A stretch of DNA of 64,000 nucleotides, from positions 11,024,817 to 11,088,816 of the forward strand of contig NC_035170.2 of the NCBI RefSeq assembly GCF_001659605.2. The letters are read 5' to 3'. Both the position numbers and the translations under genes were made by a program. The DNA is from Manihot esculenta. Taxonomy: Eukaryota > Streptophyta > Magnoliopsida > Malpighiales > Euphorbiaceae. Below, piece after piece: positions 1 through 12,900 of the stretch. The notes under the pieces were generated by a model that saw only the letters and a list, made by a program, of their open reading frames with translations, was not told the origin of the DNA and made no database searches. The first letter of the stretch is position 1; every line of letters starts with the position of its first letter.

Positions 1-480
1 CCAAGAGATCAGGTTCAGCAAGGGGTGGCCAGAAATAGGTCGAAAATGGCGCCTAAGTTGATTGGGAAAAAAACGACGTCAAATAGAACCACACACACCA
101 GGAAGGGAAGGCGTGTGAGCCTCACACAAGCATCAGAGTTGGACGATTGGCCAGCGACAAACCAACTACTCTGTTGGTGGCAGCAGTGAGATGAAAAAAG
201 ACTCCTAGGTAAGGCAATACCAAAAAGTAGATTTAGGGTTTAGAAACCCTAAAGAGAAAAAATTAAATTGAAATCCTAAAATCAGAAAAAAGCTATGATA
301 TCGTGAAGAATTTTAGAGAATTTTAGAGCACTTTTATGTTTCTCTCTTGATTTTTACAAGTAATTTATATGACTATTTATACACAGAGAATTACAACTAA
401 AAAGAAAGTAAAAAATTAAATAATTACAAAGATAATTAAGGATCCTAATTTGTACCTAGAATTAGTAATCAAATCATATC
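1..480 (-). mobile_element. Possible Copia-type LTR element, 5' end, cut by window edge
   Basis: At 292-308 the plus strand reads GCTATGATATCGTGAAG. On the minus strand this resembles a degraded initiator-Met primer-binding site (TGGTATCAGAGC type) directly after an LTR end. An LTR would then lie to the right, from about 304, and the leader of the element to the left, off the window. The A-rich stretch with short phrases such as gactatttatacacagagaattacaa is like the LTRs of small Copia elements. I found no second LTR, no coding sequence and no clear right boundary, so this is a suggestion only. Confidence 0.28.
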
Positions 481-800
481 AATAAGAAATCAACAAATAA
501 GTCAACAAAATAAATAATATCAAGTCGTGTCAAAACGTGTCAATGTATTGAACGTATCAAATCGTAAATTTATTCATGTCAAATCATGTTAGATAGGTTG
601 TATCATGTCATCTTAACCTGATGTGATCTAATTAATTGTGTCATATAGCATAATCCGTATAAGAAAATAGTCATGTTCTTGTTTAGATTTGAAACAATTC
701 ATTGATTGTATCGTGTTCATATCAATCCTCAATTGTACTCATGTTGAATTTGTATTGACATGAACACGATCCACCAACCTGAATTGCCACCCCTACTTAA
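481..800. repeat. Degenerate short repeats (CGTGTCAA / CATGTC type)
   Basis: The stretch has many imperfect copies of words like CGTGTCAA, ATCATGTC and CATGAACACGATCC, ending with ccaacctgaattgccacccc. Plant repeats rich in GTGTCGTGTC words that end in a GGGGTGGCAATT-like terminus are known, but I could not define both ends or a target duplication. Confidence 0.3.
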
Positions 801-2051
801 ACACAAATGCCTTTCATTCAAATCAAAATACTCAAATTTCTATTATCAAGAGCCTTACAAAACTTAGTTGCATAAATATTTAAAGAAACAAATAGAATTT
901 CTTTCCTATGAATTTTCCAAAAGAAGGTACATAAACTCCCAAATAGAAAAATTTACAAGAAAAATATGAATTTTCAGAAGTCATAATCAAATCAAAACCT
1001 CCAAATCTATTTTCCTTGACAGCATCAATTGTATTAAATAATTCCAACATGATTAGCTTAATATTTGCTCATTCATGAATCAGGATGGTCATAAAATGGT
1101 ATCTTCACCCTAAGTCCAAATTATCTACTTTTTTATACTTTAAATAGTAGATGAGTTTGATTTCCATTTTTTTCCCATTCCATCATCCCTACATAATACA
1201 TTATTCCTTCATTTGTTCATAGGAATGTTATCCATGTACTTTGCCAGTAAAGTTTGATTAACAAAATGTTAAAGAGTATAGCTAGTCCTCTTGATCCAGG
1301 AATATATTGGGGATTTTGGAACCACCCATATTAAGAACTATAGGAAATAGAGTTTTATTCTAGTTAGGATTTTGTGTGATTTCAGATTTATGATTCCTAA
1401 TTAGTATTAGATTCAGGGTTCCTAATCTTAATGTTAGTAGGTTACAGATATACCTACGTTCACATATTTTAGTAGACTTTTTGTGGTAATTGAAAACTGA
1501 TTTGAGCTAAAAAAAAATTATGACAATGTGTTTCCTTCCCAATTGAGAATTTGTTTATTTCCTCCTTATTCCATTTGCTCTATTGGTTCTACATCACTTT
1601 TCCTCTTGTTAATAGTTCGTTGAACAAAATGATATTAACAACTAGACTTCAGTATTAAAATTGTTGTGCATCAGTATCACATTTGTCAATTCCAAATGGT
1701 CAGATATTTCTCCCAAGACAATTGACACATCAAAATGTTTCTTGATGGAAATATATCACCAGAATTTGACATTTCTTTTTTTCTCATTAATCACTATTCG
1801 GTTCAAAATACATGTAGCAACATACATTAGCATTCTATCATGAAAAGTGTTGGAGGTTTCCATATTAACCTTTCCCCACTTATCTATGATCTAGAATAAT
1901 TGCACCAAAATCCATAGAAAGCAAAGCAATTGTATTTGATGATAGGAAATTTAGAAATACACATTTGACCAATTTCATCTGCCCTGATAAGGGAAAATTT
2001 CTGTCAAGCAAGAAGCTTATTCCCTGAATAATAGTTGAGAGATTAAAATAC
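801..2051. other. Non-coding; start of intron 7 of the transporter gene
   Basis: No exon of the transporter was recognised here on the minus strand, although the next family exon should lie to the left of 2052. The short ORFs show no family features. Exon 7 ends in a good donor (CAG then GTATTT), so this stretch is read as intron continuing past the left edge. Confidence 0.5.
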
Positions 2052-2114
2052 CTGAGCGAGGAAACCTCCTAGAGCTGGGCCAATGATCAGTCCAATTCCC
2101 CATGAGGTACTTAC
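2052..2114 (-). CDS. ZIFL-like gene, exon 7
   Basis: A 63 bp exon after acceptor AATTTTAG, encoding VSTSWGIGLIIGPALGGFLAQ with the G-x-G-P-x-G-G helix motif. The donor is GTATTT after the final CAG. Confidence 0.84.
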
Positions 2115-5100
2115 CTAAAATTGAATAATATTCTGTTAGTGCAAAGCCAACGATGAATTTAATAAACCACATCATGGATATGCCAAAAGAGCTCACAGTT
2201 GATAATCCTAAGGCTTGGTGTTCTTCCCGGAAAATTTCACATGCATATGCCTGTTCAATATACAAAACTTTGAAAATCTTAAATAATAGAATAGAAAAAA
2301 GCATCTCCAGAACCACGAAACTAATTATTCTGTAAAAATGTAATATTTGTTGTATATATTACAATAAAAATTACAAAATATTTATACATGAAAGACTTAT
2401 TTAGAAAGGAAAGGGAATTAAGCCTATAATCATGCAATCCCTAAGATTAAGGACTAACACATCTATTAATATTTACTTTCTATATCAACATATTTACTTC
2501 CTATAACACTCCCCTCAAGTTGGAGTAAGATGTTAATCATACCCAACTTGTTACGTATGTAATCAACTCGAATCCCTTTTAAAGCTTTAGTAAAGATATC
2601 TCTTAATTGCCCAACTTATTACGTATGTAATCAGTTTTGGGGACTGAAATAGTATTAAATTTAGGTCAGGCCTAACTCACCCCAAAAGCTAGGTCAAGAG
2701 AGAGGAGTGCCTATGGCTATGATCATGCAAATCCAAGTCAAACGGTGAAGGATCAATGGGAGCAGGGTTTGCCAACGAAGCAGCTGGTAGCGGAGCGGAT
2801 GTAGAGTCCTCTAGACGTCTCGAATAACAATGAAAAATGGGAGGGCGACCTAGCATATGAGCAGAAAGTGCAGGAAGATTCTGAGGATGAGACAAAGGGC
2901 AAACAGTGTATAACAGGAGGTCATCTTTCTCCCCTATGTGTCATAAACAGAGGATGGTGGAAAAAATGGAGTAGATGTTAAAAAAGTTACAACAGCAGAC
3001 ACAAGGTACCGATTAAGATCAGGAGAAAAATGACGATACCCTTTTTAAAACTGAGAGTAGGCAAAAAAGACACATTTGAATGATTTGGGATACAATTTAG
3101 TAACCTATGGACGAACATCACGAACAAAACAAGTATAACCAAAGATACGTGGTTCAATAGGAAATAAAGATTTAGTGGAAAATAAAATGTTATAAAGAGT
3201 ATCACCACGAAAAACAGAAGAAGGCATGCGATTGATCAAAAAACAAGCAGTGGATACAGCATCAGCCCAAAAGCATTTAGGGACTTTCATTTGGAATAAA
3301 AAAGCTTGGCTACTTCAAGAAGATGTCGATTTTTTAGTTTGGCAACTCCATTCTATGAGAGAGTGTCAATACAAGAAGACTGATAAAGAATCCTTTGTGT
3401 GATAAATAAGATTGGAATTCTCCAGAAATATATTTTTTAGCATTATCACTTTGCAATATTCAAATAGAAATATTGAATTGAGTTTGAATTTCAACATAGA
3501 AAGTACAAAAAATAGAGAATAATTTTGAACGACTCTTCATTAAAAATAACCAAGTAGCGCTAGAGAAATCATTAACAAAAGTAACAAAGTACTTAAAAGT
3601 CAGACTTAGACACAATAGGATAAGAACCCCAAACATCTGAATATACTAACTCAAAGGGGGGCGAAGCCTGTATATTGACTCGAAACACTGTAGGTAAACA
3701 ATAATGTTTGGCAAATTGACGAGACTCATAATCTAAAATAGATAAAGAGTGAAACTGTGGAATAGATAAAGAGTGAAACTGTGGACATAACTTTTTCAAA
3801 GTAGAGAGAAGGATGCCCCAACCGAACAATGAATATCAAAAGGAGTTAAACTCGTGGAACTTGTAAGAGATCTAGATAGTTTCTGATTCAATATGTAAAG
3901 ACCCTCTGACTCACGCCCTTTACTAATAATCTACTTCGTAGAAAGATCCTGAAAAACACAATAATCAAGAAAGAATGAGATACAACAATTTAGATGCATG
4001 AGTGAGTTTACTAACGGAAAGCAAATTACATAACACAGAGAATACAGAAAGAGAAAGTGTTAAGCTGACATGCCCATAACCCATGACAGAATATTTAGAG
4101 CCATCAGCAAGAGTAACATAAGAAGACGATGTATGAGACTTAAGATTGAATAAAAGGGTAGAATTACCTGACAGATAATTAGTAGAACCAGAATCAATAA
4201 CCCATTTTAAGGATGAAGATACAAGGCAAGCAATAGAGTTATCTGACATAGCAATTGAAATGATAGGAGAATTAAAGGATTTCAGAGATGTCTAGTATTG
4301 AGTGAATTGTGCATACTCATCTGCAGTCAGAAGAGACCTCAACTGCCATGTACGCCATTTATAAGCGCTGATTCTTATTCTAAAGTTTCAGGCATGTTTT
4401 CTTAGTGTGTCCAAATTCACGATAGTAATAAATGATTCCACCAGAGTCAGAAGTAGAAACTGCTTCTCCAGGACACAGAGATCCTCTACCACCATTAAAA
4501 CCTCCCCTGTTCTCATCTTTGTTATTTTGTCTACCACTGTCATTGCAACTAACAAGGGCACTAGTGGTGTGTGAAGGAACTGGAGAGAAAAATTCTGTAT
4601 GCAACGCCCTAGTGAAAACATCATGTAAAGATGATATTTCAGAGTCAGAAAGAATCTAAAATTTAGTTATCTCAAACTCTAGAGGGAGACCTGCAAGGAA
4701 ACTTATAACAACCATTTGCTCTCGTTTAGCTTGTTGAGTTTTCACATCTGTGCTAAAAGATATCAAGACATTAAGTTCCTCATACACTCTTTTAAAATCC
4801 ATAAAATATGAGGTCAGAGTTCTATCATGTTTTTCAGCTCAATAAAACGCCTTACATACATCATTAATGCGATAAATATTCCCTTTGCTAGAATATAAAA
4901 ACTCCAAATAATCCATTAAATTCTTTAACAATTCACAGTGATTAATAAGGCTAATTACCTCACTATGAATGGAATTTCGGATCTGCAAAAATAAGCAAGC
5001 AACATCCCTCATCCAATCTTTTCTAGTGTTATCAATTGGAGGATCCTTGTAAGATAATCATCTATTCTGATACTTCATAAATAAATACGGATAGTCTTAC

Positions 5101-6902
5101 TCCAATCTAGAAAATTAGATCCATTTAATTTGTGTTCTGTAGTTTTAGTCATTACAGGAATCACATCAACTACGATGTTTTTAATTTCAGCTATGGGAAT
5201 AACCGATGCAAAGCAATGGCAACAGAAGGTACAAGGGAAAAAAAAGGGACGTGAACAATACCAAAATACGTGAACAATACCCAAAGATGCAATCTAGACC
5301 AAAAATACCTCCACAAAAACCAAACGGCAAACTGATATCAGAACTAGAGAGAGTACTTTGAGGTGACTCCGGCAAGGGAGACTGGAGCAAAAATGGACAC
5401 GCGACGCTCCTCCACGCATCGGCGAGTGGGACGGCATCAGAAAACTTGTTGCGGCACAAGAAGCTCACTCGCCAATCGTACACCCGTCGACTCTTCAGGG
5501 CAACGTCGTCGGCCCTCTAGCGTCTGAAAGACAAATGTCACCCTATATGGGTAATCTAAAAGAATAGCACAAATGGAGTCCTAAGTCTCCAAACAGAAGA
5601 AAGAAAAAATTCAAATCTCTTATAGAGGCTCTGATATCATGTAAAAATGTAATATTTATTGTGTATATTATAATAGAGATTACAACATAATTTATACATG
5701 AAAACCTTATCTAGAAAGGAAAGGAAATCAAGTCTATGATCATGCAATCCCTAAGATTAAGCAATTAACACATCTATCAATATTTACTTTCTATATCAAC
5801 ATATTTACTTATAACATATTCCAAATTCAAAAAAGAACCGTAGAAGTTTAATTCCTATGTGTTTAGTATAAAGGAATAATACAAATTTATATATAAGAGT
5901 CCTAGCTAAAGAAGGAATACTAATCCCCTAGATTAAGCCTAAAATCAAGCATATATCTATACAGATATACAGATTGAGTTTCTATAACAAGAATAATAAA
6001 AAAGTTCTAGTTATTACGTCTTGCCATTAATTATGATAATTACAAACTGTATCAAGTAACTCTAAAAAGGAATAGAATAAAATAATCTAAAGAACCACAA
6101 AACTAATTATCCAAACTTTTTAAATAAAGAATATAAACTTCCAATGATGACTTGCCAATAACTATGATAACTGAAAACCATACAAAGTACAAATAGCTAC
6201 CTTTATAGGTCCAAGCAAACCATTCAAACTCCCCATCAAAAACCTTGTAGTAATAGCCATCCAAAAATTTGTGCTAAGGCCAAAGAGAGTGTTGAAAATA
6301 ACTCTGATACCAATAAATAATCAAAAGAATCATGAAGGAGCATACATGAGTTTTTTTTTTTTTTTTTTTAAGCAAAACATGGCCAGCTTAATGTTTGATA
6401 CACAAAACTAAGAGTTCTTAAGAAGGAAAAAGCTACTAACACTGTGGTTGTCCCTATAATTATAATAGGCTTTCGTCCATAGCGATCAGCTACTATTCCC
6501 CAAAAGACGGATGTCAAAGCTCTTCCAAACATAAATGAAGACCCTTCAAAATATTCAGGCAGCTTGTTAAAACTCAACTCTGGGATGTATGCTGTTAATG
6601 AGGAGGAAGCACAAGGTTAAGCTCACCAATGTATCCAGCATAATAGCCAATGTCTTCCTCCCGCTTTGCAATATTAAAATCCCTAACCTTTGACCATAAT
6701 GAATATATTAAGTTACTGAAAGAAGTTGCATACCATCTAAATGTAATGACAAAAGCACAATTGGTTGATCATAACTCAAGCTATTATTCCATAACTTCAA
6801 AAGAAACAAAAATTAAATGAATCATCAAACAGGAATTCAAAGTATCACTTCCTCAATTCCCAAGTACATGTGCATCATGCATGTTTGTGAGCATGTGTGT
6901 CC

Positions 6903-6955
<53 letters not shown>

Positions 6956-9900
6956 GAGTCCTTTTCTTTTCAATTCAGAAATTAGATGAACAGTCCTATG
7001 TCTGTAATTTCAATAATCAACAAAACTTTACTCCTCTCTCCACAATAAGCAAATGCCTTGCTAGAAAACTTTATCATGGTTATTCAAAAAGAGAAGAAAG
7101 GGAAGAAAAAGAGAGTTAATAGAAAACCATAACTCCATCTAAGTGAACCTACAAAATTTTGAAATTCATTATAAACAGTAAAATGAAAGAAAGAGGAACA
7201 AACAAAAAGAAAAGAAACCAAGTCAGGGAAATGACTATGCTAGTCGTGGACATCAAGAAACATGAACAGGCTTGATAATGACTGTTATGATCCCGGATCA
7301 TGGATCCCATCACAAGATGATGGACAAAAAAGGCGCTTGGAGTTCTTAACACCTCAAAGAAAGTCTTAAATCTCAAATTTGTTTGTGAATAATTTGCTTG
7401 TTATATAATTCATGGATTAACTTCATATATAATGGAAGTTACAATAATTTAAAGATTCCTAACAAATTAAAAGTCTTACTGTACTTGATAATAACTAGAA
7501 AGTTTATCCTAATCTAAACAATAATAAAAATTGATAAAAATCATAAAGTTTATCCAAGTCTAAATAATAATAAAAATTAATAATAATTAAAAATCTATTT
7601 TAATCTAAACAATAATAAAGATTAACAATAATTAAGATCATTAAATTCTAAATAGACTTCTTTAATATTTGGAATTTGTTGAAGAATGGATTTAGTCTAT
7701 CTAACCTCCATTATATCATTGTTATGTTCCCTATCTCTAAACCTAATTACGAAACAATGGATAGGGAAGGAGCTTGTTTGAGAGAGTTCTTAATATCTCA
7801 GACTCGTTAACGAAAGATAGAGGGAGAGTATTAAATCTCAAATATGTTTCATATTAATTTATTTATTTTATTGAATAAAAACAATCTCTTATATGGTGGA
7901 TGTTCGCACAATCACTATACTTCCAATTAGAGTAGAAATCTAATACAAGCAATTATTAAATAAAACAAATACTAAAATAAGATAATAGAAACCTAATGAT
8001 AAAATACTAAAATAAGTCAATAGAGATAAGTAATATAATTAATGAGATTTTTCTTAATTATTGGAACATGTCTCATTAAAGAATCTCATGATTGTGAGAA
8101 AATCATGAGATTGATTATAAAAATCTTAAAAGTGATTCATGATTAATGGATAGCCTTTCATATATACCATATACCTTCCATTATAAATATGGAGTTCTAT
8201 GTAGTATGAAAATAATACACATTAATAAAAATGTAACCTTTTGGGATTTTGCCTTTCTTTTCTCTCTTCCCTTTTTTTTCTCCTCTTCACCATCTTTATA
8301 TAAATTTCACAACAAGAAAAAATAGATTATTGCAATATATTTGTTGTTGATAAAATATAATCTTAGTTGATAGACTTCTTCAAAATTTAGACTTTGTTGA
8401 ATAATGGATTTAGTTCATCTTGCATTAATGACTAATAGGATAAAGTTCATTGCAATAGTAAGTGTAGAAAGATAATGTTTTGTAGTATTTCACAATAGAG
8501 ATTACGACCTATTTATACATGAGAGACGGTATCTAAACAGGAAGGAAAATCAAGTCTATGATTATACAATCCATAAGATTAAGTAACTGACCCATCTATC
8601 AATATTTACTTCCTATAACCTATAACACTCCCTCTCAAGTTTGAGCACAGATGTTAATCATACCCAACTTGTTACATATATAATCAACTCGAGTCCCATT
8701 TAAAGCTTTAGTGAAGATATCTTCTAGTTGTTCTTCAGTTCGGATATATCCTGTTGATATTAACTTTTATTGGATCTTTTCACGAACAAAATGATAATCA
8801 ATCTCGATGTGTTTAGTCCTCTCATGAAATACTGGATTGGAGACAATGTGGATAGCTGCTTGATTATCACACCACAACTTAGCATGCACCAAATTTGTGA
8901 ATCCAACTTCTTCCAATAGTTGACGTACCCACAAGACTTCACAAACGGCTTGTGCCATGGCTCAATATTCAGATTCCGTACTAGAACGGGAGACCACATT
9001 TGCTTCTTAATTTTCTATGAGACCAGGTTACCTCCCACAAAAACACAATATCCAGTAGTTGACCTCCTATCAACCTTTGAGCCTGCCTAATCAGCATCAG
9101 AAAAGCATTCAATATTTGAGTGCCCATTGTTATCATAGAATAGGCCTCGCCCTAAGGCCCCTTTAAGGTAACAAAGAATCTGTCCCAGAGCATCCCACTA
9201 GGCAACAGTAAGGGAAGATATAAACTGACTTACCATACTCACTGAATATGCAATATCAGGACGAGTCACTGTCAAATAATTCAGCTTGCCAACTAATCTT
9301 CTATAACTAAGATCTGCAAATGGCTTACCGTCTTCTGTGGTAAGTTGAAGGTTAGGGGTCATTGAGGCACTACAAGGCTTAGCACCCAATTTTCCTGTTT
9401 CTGCCAACAAATCAAGAACATATTTTCTTTGAGATAAGAAGATGCCTTTCTTACACCGCATAACTTCGATTCCTAAGAAATATTTTAAGGAGCCCAAATC
9501 CTTTGTATGAAACTGTGTTTTAAGAAATTCTTTTAGGGATGTGATGCTAACAATGTCACTTCCTGTGACAACAATATCATCCGCATATACTACAGCAGAA
9601 TTACTCCACCATAAGAATTTCTATAAAACACTGAGTGATCACACTTACTCATCTTCATTCCAAACTATTGGACCACCTCACTAAACCTGCCAAACCATGC
9701 CCGAGGACTCTGTTTCAAGCCATAAAGGGATTTTCGAAGTCTACAAGCCTTGCCCGACTCCTCTTGAGCAACAAAATCAAGTGGTTGCTCAATATAAACC
9801 TCTTCCTAAAAATCACCATAAAGAAAAATATTTTTAATATCCAGTTGATGCAAAGGCCAATATGTGTAGCTACCAAGGAAATAAACAATTGAACAGATGC

Positions 9901-12900
9901 GAGCTTGACAACTGGAGAGAATGTATCAGAATAGTCAACTCCATAAGTTTGTGCATAACCTTTGGCCACTAAACGAGCCTTGAGGCGAGCAACAGATCCA
10001 TCAGGGTTTATTTTCGCCGCAAACACCCATTTGCACCCAATAGCCGGCTTTCCTGGGGGCAAGGACATCAACTCCCAGGTACCATTAGTGTCAAGGGCCA
10101 TCATTTTTTCCTCTTCCATTGCAGCACGCCAACCAGGATGGGACAAAGTCTCAATAACAGTTTTGGAAACTAAAATAGAATCTAAAGCAGTGGCAAAACA
10201 ACAACAAGAAGAGAACAATTGATCATAAGAGACACAAAATGAAATAGAATAAGTGCAAGTACGTTTACCTTTGCGAAGAGCAATGGGCAAATCCAAATCA
10301 GATAGTGAAGGATCAGTGGGAGCAGGATCTGTCGACGAAGAAGCGAGTAGCGGAGCAGAGTCAGAGTCCTCTAAGCGTCTGGAATACACATGAAAGATGG
10401 GAGGGCGACAGGTGTAGTAGTAGCTAAGGAGACAAAGAGCGAACAATGTATAACAAGAAGTCATCTTCCTCCCCCTGGGTATTATAAATAGATGATGGCG
10501 GAAAAAACGGAGCGGACCCAAAGGATGTTACATTCACAGACACAAGATACCGATTCAGATCAGGAGAAAAACAACGATACCCTTTCTGACGTCAAGAGTA
10601 GCCAAGGAAGACAAATTTGAGTGATTTGTGATCCAATTCAGTAACCTATGGACGAACATCACGAACAAAACAAATACACCCAAAGATACGTGGCTCAATA
10701 GGAAACAAAGATTTAGTGGGAAACAAAATGTTATAAGGGATATCACCATGAAGAATAGATGAAGGTATGCGATTGATCAAAAAACAAGCAGCGGATACAA
10801 CATCAGCCCAAAAATATTTACGTACTTTCATTTGGAATAAGAAGGCTCTGGCTACTTCAAGAAGAAGTCGATTTTTTCTTTCAGCAACTCTATTTTATGA
10901 AGGAGTGTCAACACAAGAGGACTAATGAATAATATTTTTTTATAATCAATAAGATTGAAATTCCCTAGAGAGATACTCTTTAGCATTATCACTTTGCAAT
11001 ATACGAATGGGAATATTGAATTGGGTTTGGATTTCAGTATAAAACGCATAAAAGATAGAAAATAATTCTGAATGACTCTTCATTAAAAATAATCAAGTAG
11101 TACGAGAGAAATCATCAACAAAAGTAACAAAGTACTTAAAGCTAGACTTAAACACAATAGGACAAGGACTCCAAACATCTGAATGTATTAACTCAAAGGG
11201 GGATGAAGCCCGTTTATTGACTCGAGATACTGTAGATAAACGATGATGTTTGGCAAATTGACAAGACTAACAATCTAGAACAAACAAAGAATGAAACTGT
11301 GGATATAACTTCTTCAAAGCCGAGAGAGAAGGATGCCCCAAATGACAATGAACATCAAAAGGTATTAAACGGGTGGAACAGGCAAGAGATCTGGGTAATT
11401 GCTGATCCAAGACATAGAGACCCTCTGACTCACGCCTTCTACCAATAATCTGCTTCGTCGAAAGATCCTGAAAAACACAGTAATCAGGAAAGAATGAGAC
11501 AGAACAATTTAATGCATGAGTGAGTTTACTAACGGAAAGCAAATTAAACGCGAACTTAGGCAGACTTAACACAAAGGATACAGAAAGAGAAGGGGTTAAG
11601 TTGACATAACTAGAACCCATGATAAAAAATTTAGTGCCATCAACAAGAGTAATATAAGTAGACGATGCATGAGACTCAAGATTGGACAAAAGGGTAGAAT
11701 TACCTGACATATGATTCGTAGCACCAGAATCAATAACCCATTTGGAGGATGAAGACGCAAGACATGCAATAAAGTTATCTGACTCGGCAATTGCAGTGAT
11801 AGAGGAGGAATTAGAGGATTTCAGAGATGCCTGGTATTGGGTGAATTGTGCATACTCATCTGCAGATATCAAAATCCCTTAATCTGAAGGGGTCTCAACT
11901 GTCATATGCGCCATTTGTGTGCGCTGATTCTTATTCTGTAGTTTTTGATATGTCTCCTTAGTATGTCCAGGTTCGCGGCAGTAATAACAGATGATTCCTC
12001 GTCCTGAGTCAGAAGTAGAACCTGTTTCTCCAGAACATTGAGATCCTTTACTGCCATTTAAATCTCCCTTTTGCCCACCTCTGTTATTCTGTCAGCCACT
12101 GCCATTGCGGCTAACAAAGGCACTAGTGGGGAGTGAAGGAATTGGAGACTCTATACGCAATAACCTAGTGAACACATCATGTAACGATGATATTTCAGAG
12201 TCAAAAAGAATCTAAGATTTAGTTGTCTCAAACTCTGGAGGGAGACCTGCAAGAAAGCTTATAACAGCCATTTGCTCTCGTTGAGCTTGTTGAGTTTTCA
12301 TATATATACTAAAAGGCATCAATACATTAAGTTCTTTATACACTATTTTAAAATCCATAAAATAGGATGTCAAAGTTCTATTATTTTTCTCAGCTCGGTA
12401 AAACGCCTTACACACATCATAAATACGGGAAATATTCCCTTTGCAATAATATAGAAATTTCAAATACTCCATTAACTCTTTAACAAATTCACAGTGATTA
12501 ATAAGACTAATCACCTCATTAAGAATAGAATTTCGGATCTGCAGAAACAATCGAGCATCATCTCTCATTTAATCTCTACGAGTTTCATCAGTTGGAGGAT
12601 CCTTGGTAAGATAATCATCCTTTTCAATACTTCGTAAATAAATACGAATAGTCTTACTCCAATCCAAAAAATTAGATCCATTTAATTTGTGTTCCGTGAT
12701 TTTAGTCATCACAGGAATCACATCAGTTATGGTGGTTTTAACTTTAGCCATAAGGACAATCAACCAAAGTAATAAAAATAAACACAGAATCAAAAGTAAA
12801 CAGTACCCGATAAACAATTCCCGAATATGAACAGTACCAAAACACCTCCACCCAACACTTGAATGGTAAAACAAACCTCAAATCTGACAAGGGGACGGTG

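Larger units (their letters stand above)
2331..5816 (-). mobile_element. Copia element 1, internally deleted, TSD TATTC
   Basis: Near-identical LTRs at 2331-2508 and 5640-5816 start TG and end CA on each strand and are flanked by TATTC at 2326-2330 and 5817-5821. On the minus strand a primer-binding site like TGATATCAGAGCC follows the right-hand LTR. A polypurine tract (CTTGAGGGGAG) precedes the left-hand LTR. Inside are decayed gag, protease and integrase parts, but reverse transcriptase and RNase H are missing. The element is the same family as Copia element 2 and lies in the same orientation as the host gene. Confidence 0.88.
2251..6200 (-). other. Intron 5 of the ZIFL-like gene, carrying a Copia element
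   Basis: The intron between exons 5 and 6 is about 3.95 kb, of which 3.5 kb is the Copia element at 2331-5816. The remaining 5817-6200 is AT-rich with no coding signal. A stretch near 6090-6110 (accacaaaactaattatcc) resembles the DNA just left of the insertion (accacgaaactaattattc at 2312-2330), so part of the intron may have been duplicated. Confidence 0.7.
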
